A stretch of DNA of 64,000 bases from Neoechinorhynchus agilis (taxonomy: Eukaryota > Acanthocephala). The number at the start of each line of letters is the position of its first letter. Position 1 is the first letter of the stretch. The stretch lies in the NCBI GenBank assembly GCA_051530055.1, contig CM121342.1:7626001-7690000 (forward strand). The letters run 5' to 3'. The notes beneath the pieces were generated by a model. It saw only the letters and a list, made by a program, of their open reading frames with translations. It made no database searches and was not told the DNA's origin. Positions 45,330-58,325 of this stretch are shown one piece after another. Made by a program: the position numbers and the translations under genes.

Positions 45330-48300
45330 TCATCCGGACTTTTTACGGCTTTTCCGCTTTCTAAAGAATATTCGTTTAAGTGTTCCGGTGCTTGTGGATG
45401 GTGTCAGAGTAGCATCGTGTCCATTAACTTGAGAAATGGACTGACTGTCGCAAATGTTCCCTGTTGTAACCGAAAAGCGGTCTGGATCGATCTGATAATC
45501 GTTGAGTTCCCTAGGGCCGCCCTCTAGGATCTTCATAGTATACCTGATAAATATTCGAGACCCCGCAGCTCCATGAGTACTCAAGGCAGCACCGACGAAT
45601 CTTAGCTGATGATTGATTTCGAGGCACATATCTGGAGAATTGAACACATCACTTAGATGGGTTCGAATTTGAGATATTAGCGCATCCCCAGCTCGTTTAT
45701 CTCTGATTTCCGTAACAACATCATAAATATCGGGATTTCGAATCAGAAATTGTGCAACATAGTTAAAGACAGGGTTCGTGGTTCGAAATAAGATGTGACT
45801 TTTTGCTGTCTGCTCCTCTGCTTTGATAACACAATATGGATTCGGTTCAGAAAAGCCAGCCGGACCTAACCCCGCGAACGTCGTTCGTTTGCTGTGAGGC
45901 AAATTTGACGCTCCACCAATATAAACAGTTAAAACAGCTTTAGGAAGGTGATCCTGTCTATCAGCCCGAAATGAAGATTGCCTCGTACTTAAAGTGTACC
46001 AAAAAGTAGCGAGTTTCAAAGATCCACTTGTCGCATTGTCCAGCACAAATGAGTTACTAATACTTTTAGCTTCTATGTCCGACAATGATCAACCTTTTGA
46101 AGTTTCCATTACCCAAGAAAAAGATTGATCTCGTCAGCGCATATAGCTGCTCTTAAAGATAACTCACAAGATCCGAGAAAATCGTCCTCGCCCGGATCTT
46201 TGTCCCGCACCTCGAAAACCAACTTCCCTTCACTATCCTCATTTTCTTCGACAATTACGTGTAATATTTCATTCCAATGAGGATTAGTTGAGTTATCAAC
46301 CGCTCTTGTCTTATAAATCCTGCTTTTTCCCAAATAAACATTAACGTAAGGATCCGACTTACCACGCTTGTTCAACATACTAAAGTCGGCCCGGGCAATG
46401 TCCGTTCCAGAGACAATACAAACTAAAAGAACTCCTTTGAGCTCTGGCTTAAACAGACTAGTTGTCTCAATCTCCGTCGCCAAAGGAATCAGAAATTTGT
46501 TAGGATATACAAGCAATGATTCAAGAATGTTGTATATAACACCTTTAAGTATGGATTTTAGACCGGGAATGTCGAAAACGTTGGCGATGTCTGTCATTTC
46601 GAAATCAATTGCAGGTTGACGAAGAAAGGAAAACGACACTGCTCCAGCAAATGGCACTCGGTTTATCAGTGGCTTCAAAACGGCCCGACAATCTCCTACC
46701 ACTTGAATGTGCTTAATTCCGGCTAATAGTTTGTTTGACGAGAAACGAATCCTAGCATCTCCAAAATAACACATTTCGAAATCCACAATGAGTTCATCGT
46801 ACTTTGATGAACCTGTGTCGTACACTTTTATCCCACCGAGCTGAGGAGCCTAAATAGTCGGTTCATGGTAACGCGAAGAAATCAATTCGGACTAGTGATT
46901 CTCTTTTAGACTTTTTAAAATATTACGTATCAATGGATTTTCGTGAATTTTGGACGGTTTAAATTATTCACGTCGTTTTCATCATTTCTAAAAAGATACT
47001 GCATTGCTAAATATATTTTAAACAAAAGTTTTATCGAGAAAGCTGGTGACTAATTTTTAAAAAATACCAAAACCAATATTTACGAGCTTTTCTTAATTTT
47101 TTGTATTTTTGTATTTCAAAAACATTTAATCGTTTTCTGTATGAACTATGAAAAGTGCTTCCATTCTTAAAACCTGTAAAGGATTCGAATCTAAATCAAT
47201 TAAGGTTCAAATAGAGCCAGAATATTTTCAAGCTTGAGCTGCTCATATCTTCGCATTTATTCTTCAATTAAGAAATTATATGAAACGCAATATAAGATTT
47301 TTGAAATTCGACAGGATCAACAGTAGTAAAAAAAGAAAGCAAAATTTGGCCTGATATAAGTCGATAGAGTCTAAAACGTTTAAATCTTTGGACTACTAGG
47401 GAAGTGTTTTATGCCATAGAAGACGAAATATCTAAAGAACCAGCGCTATGCATTTTGTTGTTGTCTAAACACTATTAAGGGACCACCAGTGAAGTTTAAT
47501 GCTTCATTCTAAAGTTAAAGAACTGCTCGAAATTCTTAAGTCGGTATTTATTGAAGAAGTTATACGAAAGGTTTAATGATTACAATTGCTGATGTGAAAA
47601 TGGACAAAAATAAGAGAAAAGTTTTACCATAAACTTTCAATAAGTGCGCGTATTTTACAAAAAATATTTGTTGTTGATAAGAAATGGTGAAATGTTAAAA
47701 TACAATTGTATTTTTCGATCATAACAAAAGATCATTTCGTAGATAAATCTTTGTCAAAGACATTTAGAGGTTAAAAAAAGAAAAGTTGAGAACGCCATCT
47801 GATGTTTTTCTCCAGGAAGAGTTCGTTGTTCCGTTTTTTTCTAAAATGTCATTTTGCCAAAAGTACGATGATTTTTTGTTTTTCAAGAGAGTTGGTCGAT
47901 GAATTTTCACTTAGTAGCTCAACCGATTCAGGCGAAAGCGGTTGACCAGACTGAAAAGCACTGTGAGGCATTAAAAAAAAAGAGAATCACTTATCGTGCT
48001 AAATAGAAGAAAAAAGTAGTAAGTCTTACCACATCACCCAAATCAAGCATCACGAATTTGAAATCACTTAATACAGCAGGAGCCGTGCATTGAACCATTT
48101 TTTCTGCTACATCAACAAAGATCGTCTTCCTGAGATGATCCGCACAAAAAGGCCAGAACTTTTGAATGGATCTATTAAGAAATTCAGCTCGTTCGAAATC
48201 CGGATATGTCTCGTGAGTCCTGATACCATTTTTCGACCTTAGTCGATCTTCAGGACGATTCCAAACCATAAGCAAGATAACAAGAAGTACGAACAAGAAG

Positions 48301-48386
48301 CTAACTCCATATTTTCCAGATAGGTAAACGAGTAAAGCTACCAATGATGCTCTCACATAATATGGGTAAGTTGAACTCGGTTCCAT
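45330..48386 (-). CDS. ESYT: Extended synaptotagmin (E-Syt), two C2 domains
   Basis: E-Syts tether the endoplasmic reticulum to the plasma membrane and move lipids. Exons on the minus strand: 48386-48030, 46849-46113 and 46056-45330, total 1,821 nt (606 aa), all in phase. Residues about 10-42 form a hydrophobic membrane hairpin (LVALLVYLSGKYGVSFLFVL). The SMP lipid-transfer domain follows (SIQKFWPFCADHLRKTI, GGIKVYDTGSSKYDEL, GAVSFSFLRQPAIDFEMTDI, FDIPGLKSILKG). C2A starts GVLLVCIVSGTDIARADF and keeps Ca2+-site acidic residues (KSDPYVNVYLG, VRDKDPGEDDFLG). C2B starts AVLTVYIGGASNLP and is more divergent. There is no third C2 domain, unlike vertebrate E-Syt2/3, and the C-terminus is basic (KRIFFRKRKSRKK), which may bind membrane lipids. 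The 56-bp second intron hides between overlapping frames. Confidence 0.9.
46850..48029 (-). other. ESYT: ESYT intron 1 (1.18 kb)
   Basis: A phase-0 GT-AG intron between the exon ending DLGDV and the exon starting APQLGGIKVY, splitting the SMP domain. No gene is seen inside. Confidence 0.75.
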
Positions 48387-48820
48387 TTGTATATCTAAGA
48401 GGACGTGGAGTCTGACGAGGTTAATAAAGAATTTCTTAATATATGCGCAGGAGCGGCGTTGCGGAGAAAAGCGAGAGAGAGAAAGCGACAGAGTTATCTA
48501 CCAGGATCGTCCAAAAGACTAGCTATATCGCTAGTGAGAAAAGAAGATTGTGGAAATTGCTTTGTTTGAGGGGAAGTGGTAATAAATGACATTTTTTGGA
48601 GAAGTATTCGGCTCGAGAAAACACAGATGGAAGTCAGAGGAACTTGATACGGTTTCTAGACGCGATATCCGTTGATTATCTTGGATACGGATGAGCGGAT
48701 TTATGTACGCAATCGGAGATTATCTTTATGAACAACAGAGACACCAATAAAACAATCCATCGGCGAGACCTTTCTTTGCAGGTTTTGACCCTCAAATCGC
48801 CTTTCCCACTCAAAAACATA

Positions 48821-48964
48821 AGGCGAAATAAAGAAAAATGATTTAATTTTCTAACTAAAAGGACGAAATATTAATAATAAATCAGGCGAAATAAAGAAAA
48901 ATGATTTAATTTTCTAACTAAAAGGACGAAATATTAATAATAAATCATTTTCTTTAATTCGCCT
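48821..48964. mobile_element. Short MITE with internal 63-bp duplication
   Basis: AGGCGAAATAAAGAAAAATG at 48821 is mirrored by CATTTTCTTTAATTCGCCT ending at 48964, giving terminal inverted repeats of about 24 bp. Inside, a 63-bp unit is duplicated exactly head to tail (48821-48883 and 48884-48946). It is non-coding and about 144 bp long. It is unrelated to the MITE at 11.9 kb. Confidence 0.75.
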
Positions 48965-49429
48965 GACCTCTGTAAATAACACATTTACAATTCAAAAAAT
49001 TGTGACTTATATTAACGATTGCGCGGAACAACTGGATTTTGTTACTATCTCCTTAAGTAATAATTTTCGTCCTAAAGATAAACAGCCAGATGAAACAACT
49101 GCAAGAAATTGATAAACACGTAGTTTCCTTTCTAGAAGGTCGTAATTCTTTGAGAAACGTCTTTAAAATATGTAAATCACGAGGAATAACGCTTGGTTTT
49201 GAGAATCAATTCCGAAACCTCCATGGTTCTTGTGAAGACCCCAAAGAATGAGCACGCCTAATCGCGACCGCAATCAAATGGTCCGGTGGTTTTCTTAATG
49301 CTTCAGGTACTAAAACGGATGACCGCTCCTTTGGTTTGCGGTCCACGGCTGCAAAACGACAGCCAATCGCCACAGCATGATGAATATTCTAATACTTTGA
49401 GCTTTTTCGATAGGTTGATTCAAACAGAG

Positions 49430-49700
49430 ACGATGATCGGAAAAGATCGGACGGAGCATCAACAGTTACTTGGGAAAAAGAGGCAACCTTCCCGAATACG
49501 ATTGCGCCTTTTACAGCTCCAGGAACCGTTGAAATTGTGAAAAGGGGAGAAGTACAAATGCCTCAAGCAGTCAATTTACATTTTAAACAACCTGGCGCCA
49601 TTGAGAAAATTGGTGCCGTCGGGCCAAACATCGCTGAATTTTTAACCAAAGTTGGAAAATGGTTGGTATTAAGAAAGGGAACGTGTTTTATCAAACACTG
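49430..49700 (+). pseudogene. Unidentified decayed coding remnant
   Basis: About 80 codons read as protein-like (TVTWEKEATFPNTIAPFTAP, VEIVKRGEVQMPQAVNLHFK, IGAVGPNIAEFLTKVGKW) after less clear upstream sequence. I do not recognise the family. The start is not evident and it looks broken, so I treat it as a relic. Confidence 0.25.
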
Positions 49701-52700
49701 ATTTTAAAACTTAAATCAAAAAAATTGAAATCAGAGTGCATTATCGTTCGAAAGCTACAATTAATCAACAACTATTCAAGTAATCGGTCGCCAAACTCGA
49801 ATCAAATTCATCCCGACGACATTTCTCTATGATATTCAAGAAATGTTTGATTTTGAACTGTGAATAATATGTGAGTTTTTGTTTAGTTTATAGTTAAAAA
49901 AAATTATTAAACTAATTGAAAATACAAAACATCCATCATGTAAAGAAATCATTTTTGGTTGCATTTTCTAGCCAAAGCCAATTGATAGCAATCGATTGAC
50001 AGAAAATCATTCAGTAAAGGAGGGTGACGAATGCTTTTATTTTGAACGACATGCTTCAGTGTTTTCTGAAAAATAAAAAAGGACTCGTTGATACCATTAA
50101 ACCCAATTAAAAAGGCGATATGAACCTAAGGGAGGATAAATGATTTGCTGAATGCTCATTTGAAGGCAACATAAAGATAGATTTTGACTGCTGAAGACGG
50201 CTTTGGAGAACAACAGGCTTAAATTGTGAAATCTACAAAATCCTTGGATCATTTCGTTCAAACGTAAGTTCATTTTTTAAATGCAAAAACTTAACCGAAT
50301 GCAAATGGGTCGGTTTTTACTCGAAGAGCTGAAATATTTCTCGCTAAGAATTTTTTACAATATGCATATAAGATTTTATTTTCATCGTAACCATCTAAGC
50401 TAGAATAATTCGATCATAAATTCGAATTAATGGACATTATGCAGAAACTGGTACCCATTTATCATTATTATCTTTGCATTTATTGCACTATTGCACAGGT
50501 AAAGACTTTTCTCTAAATTTTTTTAACGAAGCGAAAAGCCATAAGTCAATTTTTTTAGCGAAAATAATCAAAAGTAGAAGATACATAAATTTTAAAAATT
50601 AATGGAACATTACTTGATGGTTCATAGTTTTTCGAATCGAACGTAAAAGGCATTTAAGAACAAATTAAAAACTATTCTAAATTTCAAAGATCAAGTTACG
50701 AATTTCGTCAAATTTTAGTTGTACGCAAACTTCTAAAAAATTTTTATATTTGTTACGATTTAATCACTCTACCAAAACGCATTTGAGAGTCCCAATGTGG
50801 AAAACGTAAAAAATAAATATTTTTTTGCACCTTGTTACATTTCCCTTTCGTTATGAGTGTTTGATTTCTCAAAAATAGTTGAAACAACGTACAATTTTAG
50901 GAATGACTAAGACAAATAACCGAGCGGATCATGTAATTTTTTTAAGAACAATCCATATATAGTTAGGAAGACAAACCTTTCAATTTACTCCGCCAGGGAG
51001 AACTACAGTTATTTCCCTTAAAATCTAATTAAAGAACAAGTAGCTCAGGGAAATAATTATTCGCTTGCGTACAGAAGTTTTCTATCGAATATTAGTATGC
51101 TAAAGCAAGAATTTAATTGTGTTTGAATAAATAGCAGTGGATAACCATTACTGTTTTGCCCTAATGAACTACATAGACGTGTTCCGAAAACTCAATACTA
51201 CGAGGGCTGGTGATTAGTGGTAGGCACCGGGATCCATAAGATTATCACATCCTTGTTCTCCGTCAAAACTGACATTCTAAACAAAGCAGCGTGGTCTTTG
51301 TCTCGAATTCTTGTTTAAACAAACAAATTCCACCATTGAAACCTGATTTGCCCATTAAAAATTCGTCTAAATCAGAATACCTTTAGCTGGCCATGGTAGT
51401 CTTTTTTCGGAGAAAAGAACATTGTGTGTATTTTGACACTTGTGCTGACAATCTATACTTGCAGGTTTCCTCACAAGGACATCAAGGACTTTTCTCCCAA
51501 GCCATACAGCTGAGAAAACCGTTAAAGGAGGTGCATAATAACATAAGGGATACTGAATGACCTTGGTGTTAATTTGAAGATAGTGATGAAAGTTAATCAC
51601 TATTGCTTTTTCATAACAAGCTTATGAATAATGGATCCTTATTGGGAACGGCGTGGGTTGTGCGCACTATGTGGAATTTCGGGAGCTATTTTTTGTGGAT
51701 TAGAATAATCTCTAGTTGTCCTTCTGACTGACACTTTGGTAAAGAACGACAAGACAGCATGTCTATTTGTCATGCTCTTACTTTTTGAGGCCAAATAAAT
51801 CCCAAACAGAATCTAAAACAGCTTTTGTCTTCTAAAGACAACGCCAGACTTACAGGAATTGCCATTTTTGAAGAATCTATAATTCGTGTTATATCTTAAT
51901 AAAAAAAGGTTCCATTCCCGTGAGCGTTTAAGTGTGATTTTTAAAACGAGTAAAAATCAATTATAAGTAATTAGGAAATACTTTCATTCAAGACGATTTG
52001 TGAGGACATGAGAACGAAGTAACGAGCGTTATTTAGCTGCCAGGAAGTGGTTAAAACGCGAGAAGTGATTAAACGCTTCAAAGAATACATGGAATTTCCT
52101 GAGTTCTAGGAGTTATGAGAATTGTGTGCCTTCTAACAGGCGTAAAGCATCACGTCTTGTTAGAACGCAAATTTAAGAAACGGACAAATTTCGATCACGT
52201 TTATCGGTTGTTTGTAAGAAGAAAAAAACAATAAATTAACTGTCGATTCAATTTAAGAGCAAATTATTTTTTGAATGGCAACAAAAACATTCTAGTTGTT
52301 CTATAATAAGTCGGGACGAAAACTGGTGACTTGTTCGCACTAGAAATCTAAATAAGATAAACCTGTAGGAGCCGTACGTTAAGTGCAGAATCGGAGATAA
52401 AGATCATCTGTCTGTAAAGGAGTACTCACACAATGTCGCACAGCAGACAATTGGAAACCAAAAGGAAACGGAGGTGACAATTGACAAACAATTGAGGCAG
52501 CCGTGGTGCAAGGCATCCGATTCGAGAAGCAATGTTGATGCTTGGAATTGGACAATTAACGACCTCTAGTCTCCAATAGACGGTCGCTAGACTGTTTATT
52601 TTTAAACCAGAACAAAATCCCTACATTAAAAAGTCTATCTATTCAATTTTAAGACTTTAAACCCACTTTGAAAGCACTATCATAACGAATAAATATTCCT

Positions 52701-54409
52701 GCAAGTTTAAAATATAATGCGAAATAAATTTAGACTCACCAAATCCTCGTGATAAAAGACAAGTCTATTCCATAAGTGTAATTTTTCCTGCACAGAATAT
52801 TCTTCAAAACTCACATCGAGAGTTTGACCCCTCCTATGTTTAATAGAAAAATGTTAAGTCAAATAGAAATCTTAAGAAACTTCATTTCTATACTAAAAGA
52901 CTAAAAATAATCACGCGTACGTTTTGATCCAAATCAGAATCGTTAAAAGATTGAACCGCTTTCAAAATGGCGGAACCCGTTAAGAATTCTGCTAATTTTT
53001 AAAAACAAATACCAAAAAAATGTTATCGATTTCCTAAATTTTCGCAACAAATCTCACTTTCTTTTCCCGGCTCGATCAGGTTTTTCTGCGTGCTCTCAAA
53101 GAACAACTGACGCTAAGCGTTCTGCTGCTGCCTTCATTCTCAAAACGAGCAGTGTTCTCCCAACAAAAGACTGTTATTCGTTACAAAAGACAGAAAATGA
53201 ATGCTATGCATTTTTTTACTGATTTTAATAAGAATTAGTCGAACTTTCTGATGTTTGACGCGCACGAAAAATCGTAAAAAAATTAGTTATCGACGTTTTT
53301 GATTGACGCTCACGGATTTGAAAGCGAAAACATTAAATTTGGAATGTAGATCTTCTCTCAAAAGAGTGATGTCTAAGAGAAACAATATAAAGATTGTGTA
53401 TCAAATTGACTCTTTAAAAAGTACATAAGTGCTTGTAGAAAAAAATTACAGGTTAGCCCGGCGGATGGATTTTTTTTATTAAATCGGCGTTTTATAGACT
53501 CGTGCTAACTATAAATTAAAAAATGATGTAATTGGATGATGTAAACTAAAAATCAAGTCGCTGATGGCAGCCGACAGAGGTTGCATGAATCTTTAAAAGC
53601 CATTGGTTGCATTTAATGTAAACAAAATACGGTTGTGATTTCCGAGAAAAAAACAAATTCTGATTTGTACAATAAATTTGATCTCAATTGACTTTTGTTA
53701 AGTGCAATCACACAACTTAATAATTATTCTAAAGACGATTTTCCAATGTCCTCCAATTTGGCTTATTATTTGATCACGACAACAAAGCGCAGATTCGGTT
53801 CGTTAAGAAAGGTACCCAACCAAAATGGACTGAATTACAAATTATGAACAGGCGAAACGCTGAAAATTCATCGATAAAGTCGTTTCTAAACAGTATTTCT
53901 ATCCAATATTTCTTTATACACTGAAAATCCATACATGAGCAGATTTACGATAACTCTGATTTATTTAATCCATATTTATAAATTTCTTTGGAGTAGAAAA
54001 TAAGAAACGGATGCACTTGGATGTGACTTGACCGTCTCTGCAAATTCGAGTCTCCTGTAGATTGGAGTATTCATGAGGACACCTCCAGCGAATTCGAGTG
54101 TCCATGAGGACCTAAAGATACATGGGTTTTTCTTTGTTAATTAATAAATAAACGTGTTATTATTATACTCTCGTCAAAGAATCTTAAAACAATCCAATTG
54201 ACAGCGATGTTACAAATAACAATAAACTTTAAAATACGATCATGGGTTTTTTTATGCAGCATTTAATAAAACCCACGGAAAATTCTTTAAAAATAGCTCA
54301 CCATCGCAGTACAAGAAAGTAATTATCGAACAAAGGAATGTATTCATGAATGACTTGTATCGATTTTAAAAACTGCGTTTTTTCATACCATTGAATTATA
54401 TTTTAGCAA

Positions 54410-54860
54410 TTGAGGATTGGCAAATTAAATACGAAATCCACAAATATGGACATTTCTTGAATGGACGGTTAAACTGCTTTTCTTTTCAAGTCTTAATAAT
54501 ATTCAAGGAATTCACGATTGGCAAATTCAATACGAAATCAACAAATATGGACATTTCTTGAATGGACGGTTAAACTGCTTTTCTTTGCAAGCCTTAATAA
54601 TATTGAAGGAATTCAGGATTGGCAAGTTCAATACGAAATACACAAATATGGACATTTCTTGAATGGACGGTTAAACTGCTTTTCTTTACAAGCCTTAATA
54701 ATATTCAAGGAATTCACGATTGGCAAATTCAATACCAATTCCTCAAATATGGGCATTTCATTAAGGGATGTTTAGACTGCGTTTCTTCGTACGCTTTAAT
54801 AATATTTAAGGACTTCAGGATTGGCAAATTCAATACCAAATCCACAAATATGGAGAATGG
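54410..54860. repeat. 101-bp tandem repeat, about 4.5 copies
   Basis: The unit contains GATTGGCAAATTCAATACGA, ATCCACAAATATGGACATTT, CTTGAATGGACGGTTAAACT and TTAATAATATTCAAGGAATT. Copies start near 54416, 54517, 54618, 54719 and 54822. The first three are nearly identical and the last two are more diverged. Because 101 is not a multiple of three, open frames through it are chance. Confidence 0.93.
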
Positions 54861-56891
54861 GACTAAAGAATTCCTCATTGTGAGTTTTATTGTTTTTCTG
54901 TATTGTTTTAGAGTTTAAACCAGCACTCCTGTCCATTGTGTCCATGAAAATATTACCAAAATTGTGTTAATTGGCGCACTAGATCTTCGATATTGATGTC
55001 TTTTCTGTGGCATTTGATGTTTCCAAATCCTAGCATAGATTACTTTTTCATATGATTTGGCATTTAAAAATATCAAAGAAAAGATATAATTGATCATTTA
55101 TTGAATGGAGGTTTTTAAAGATTTCTTCAAAAAAGTCGATACGAAATCCCGAAATATTGGAGAAATTGCCCAAAAACTTCATCTTTCTATTGAATTATTG
55201 TCAAAAGCTCTCCAATGTTAATTTTCTGTACTTTTCAATAGTGTTAAGTTTCTTTTCCTTCAGGAAAACGGCGCACTTAGAGCTCATTGTCTTTAAGTTT
55301 CCTTATAATAGGAAACTGCACATGACTATACTGCTCGACTTATAGTGCATAGGAAATCGAGTTCGTTAAAGTGTTGCGACTTTGAGAGAAAGATTTGCGG
55401 GTGCTATAATCTTAAAACTCACGAAGAGAACCCTATTCGATGGGCACGATTTTTAATTCTCTATTGGAAATTCGCAATTTTTAACTTGAAAAAAAGAGTA
55501 AGTTAAATCAATGGATTGTGTAGACTTTGTCGTAATGCATCAAAACCAGTCCTTAGAATTCGATGAGTAGTTTTTTAAACTTTTGTTTAAATTCTCCTGA
55601 TTGAGCCCATCTTTTCTTGTTCTCTTACACATGATGAATTCTGCTAGCTTTCGGTCCGATCCCAATTGTGTTAGAAATCTAAATAAATCAAGTGCACGAA
55701 TAGCTCAGCGCGATGAAAAATATGATGTATCTAACAGATATGACCCATTAATAGGCCCGTGAATATCGTTTTACTCATTGCAATACGATCACAGTTTGTA
55801 TCTTTAAAGATCGAAATATGCGTCGATTTAGAGGGTACATTCTCGTTTAGTTTGCGCAAAAAACTCAATGCTCTAAGGTAAAAGTAAAAAATAATGGAAT
55901 TAAAGGTTATTCATGATAAGTTCAGATCAATGTAGTCTATTTTTAAATTCCGGTAATTTCCTTAGTACTTTCTAAAATAGGAACTTTTACCGGTAACCAA
56001 AGAGATGAATGGAGACCGGAGTGCTTCATAGGAAGTGTCTCTAAAATGGATTTTATTGGCATTTCCCATCGGGTTCGTCTGGCCTTTAGCGCTTAAAGTT
56101 ATAGTTTGCCACCGACCTTCAATTGAATTTTATTCGTTCTAACCTTTGCGCTCGTTACTGTTGTTCTTACTAATCTCGAACAAAATAATCGCTTCGAAAA
56201 CAATTTCCTTAACTCGCAAATTGAGGAATATGAAACATGTTCAAAACTTTCATATGTTAAGCGAGTTAAAGGATGCCTGAAAACATAGAATGAACTAACA
56301 AATGACTACTCAATCGATCTGCAAAGCTACTATTTCCCATGCGCAAATTTTTGGATTTCAATCACAATTTTTTCTTCGAGCAACCAATATAAAACTACTT
56401 GGTCGTCTATGTGAGCTACTGCTGCAATATTTGGCCTTTGAATGGAACCTCCTTGACTTTTTTTGAAAAAAGAAACCATTTAACTCCAACTCTTGTCTAA
56501 ATGCGAGTCGGATTCGCTTGAATTGAATGCTCCATGTACCGCTTATACTCTTGGGTTACCAGAGATACCGTTAGTGAGTATGTATACTCCATTTAGACTT
56601 GCTGAAGAAAATCAAAGATTTTAAACGGTCCGAAGATTTTCTTGTTTTGCGCATTAAGGCACGGAGCGCCTATTTTTCCTAAATAGAAACTGACAATCAC
56701 ATCTCCCTGCGGACATTTTAGGCATGATACAGAATTGGATATCGCAATTGTTATGTGTGAGCTGAGACTATGAGTTTTGTCGAACACTCAGTGTAAGTTT
56801 GTCATGACAATCAGGAATAATCGCAGCTTCCTAAAACCAGGATATGTATAAACGAAATCAAAAACACACATAACTTCCATCCACGGAACCA
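54861..56891. other. Intergenic region upstream of GPCR
   Basis: AT-rich DNA with a few short open frames (54915-55097 minus, 55157-55345 plus, 56593-56787 minus) that lack motifs. No gene is supported. Confidence 0.4.
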
Positions 56892-58325
56892 ATGGAATTT
56901 ATAACTGCCATACCCATAGTATGGGGATGTATCGCCCTTTTTGGCATAATCGGTCGGCATTCTTAACATTTTCTAAAATAATCTAATTGCTTTATTCCTT
57001 CGTAGCAAATTTAGCTGTTATTTTTCTTATTATTAGAAGGAAACTAGTACACAGAGCGGTGAATTGTTACGTCTTGAACTTGGCAATTACTGATGTCGTA
57101 TTTTTGCTCATTTGTCCAGTTATAGCCACAGTCCCAATGATCAATCCTGCTTGGAGTCTTGGACGGTTCGCATGTCAGGCATTAAACTTTTTAAGTATTG
57201 TAAGTATTTTGTTGTTCGTTGCGACCAATATATTCTCTGTGTACCCAATTATTTCAATTTTCATATTTCATTGGGAGCTTTATTACCTTTATGCACCAAG
57301 TGATTTCTCGGAAATAAAAGCATGCTGCCATAGAAAATATGGATCGTCTGGTGAAATCAGTGGTCTCGTCTTACTTGAGGTCTTGAATATGATTTTAATG
57401 CTCAATGTTGTTTAAATTTGAGTTTAAACGGTAGTGTTTTGGTTAAAATGATTTTCTTCACTGACTGTCGATGGTCAATATCGATTGGAATTTTTAATTA
57501 ATTAGCCGTTAGAGTATTCTAAAATTTCGTTATTTTTCCAGTGGAGCGTCCATGCCAATTGCTGGACGCTCGTAATAATGACGAGTGATCGCTGCATTAG
57601 AGTAATCTCGGATTCCATCACATCAATACGCCGAAGCAAAACCGAAATCGGAATTCGATTTCTCCTTATCTGGACAGGTACATTCATTTTCCACTTCTTA
57701 AAAAACCTCATCGTTAACGAATAGTATCGTTCCTGCTTGCAGTGCCGACAATCCATCTTTATGATCTTCACTCTGTGTCAACTCAGATCGCCAATACGAC
57801 AAATACAAACGATAATCAATCCTTAACTGGAATAACAAAAATGCAATTTTGTGCCCTAAGTACAGTCAAAGTACCGTACATTCGGATCATTCTCATATCG
57901 AGTGTTATTAATCATTACGTGTTGCCCGTGTTTCTAATCGCAGTCTGCTATATTCTCATTTGCTGCAAACTCAATCAACAACATAAAAGATCTGTAAGTC
58001 TTTATAGGAATTCGATTTTTTTAGACTCTAAATTTAGCGTGCATCGCTTCAAAAGCATTGCATCGGAGCCAAGAATCGAGCAAATCGACTGATAAGTGCA
58101 ATATTCTTTACTTTTGCATTTTGTTGGCTACCGAACTCGCTTTATGTAATCTGCGTTGGCATATTTTACCAACGAACATTTTATCATTACAACACTGCCA
58201 TCTACTTCAAAGTCGTTTCACATACTCTTACCTATCTAAATTCCTGCCTCAATCCCCTATACAATGTTGTTCTAAACAGAAACCTCTGGTCTGAACTAAA
58301 ACGAAAACCAAATAAGCAATGCTGA
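56892..58325 (+). CDS. Rhodopsin-class peptide GPCR (kisspeptin/galanin/allatostatin-A-like)
   Basis: Five exons, 56892-56952, 57006-57199, 57542-57677, 57743-57993 and 58038-58325, give 309 aa with all phases matching. Transmembrane segments are visible: TM1 IVWGCIALFGIIANLAVIFL, TM2 YVLNLAITDVVFLLICPVIA, TM3 WSVHANCWTLVIMTSDRC, TM4 RFLLIW, TM5 HYVLPVFLIAVCYILICC, TM6 SAIFFTFAFCWLPNSLYV and TM7 SHTLTYLNSCLNPLYN. The disulphide pair is Cys in RFACQA and FCALS. The intron before TM3 sits where galanin/kisspeptin receptor genes have one. LAITDVVFLL, NSCLNP and VSHTLTYLN point to the kisspeptin, galanin and allatostatin-A group. Oddities are DRC instead of DRY and NPLY in place of NPxxY, with one residue fewer. 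The C-terminal tail is very short. The ligand is unknown. Confidence 0.85.

Larger units (their letters stand above)
48387..54409. other. Gene-poor 6-kb region
   Basis: No complete gene is recognised. It contains the small MITE at 48821-48964, a coding-like remnant at about 49430-49700, a 60-codon open block at about 52388-52568 and otherwise AT-rich single-copy-looking DNA. Confidence 0.45.

Noticed and set aside
54518-54918. Two open frames with repeated HFLNGRLNCF-like text
   Set aside because: They are readings of the 101-bp tandem repeat; the unit length shifts frame from copy to copy.
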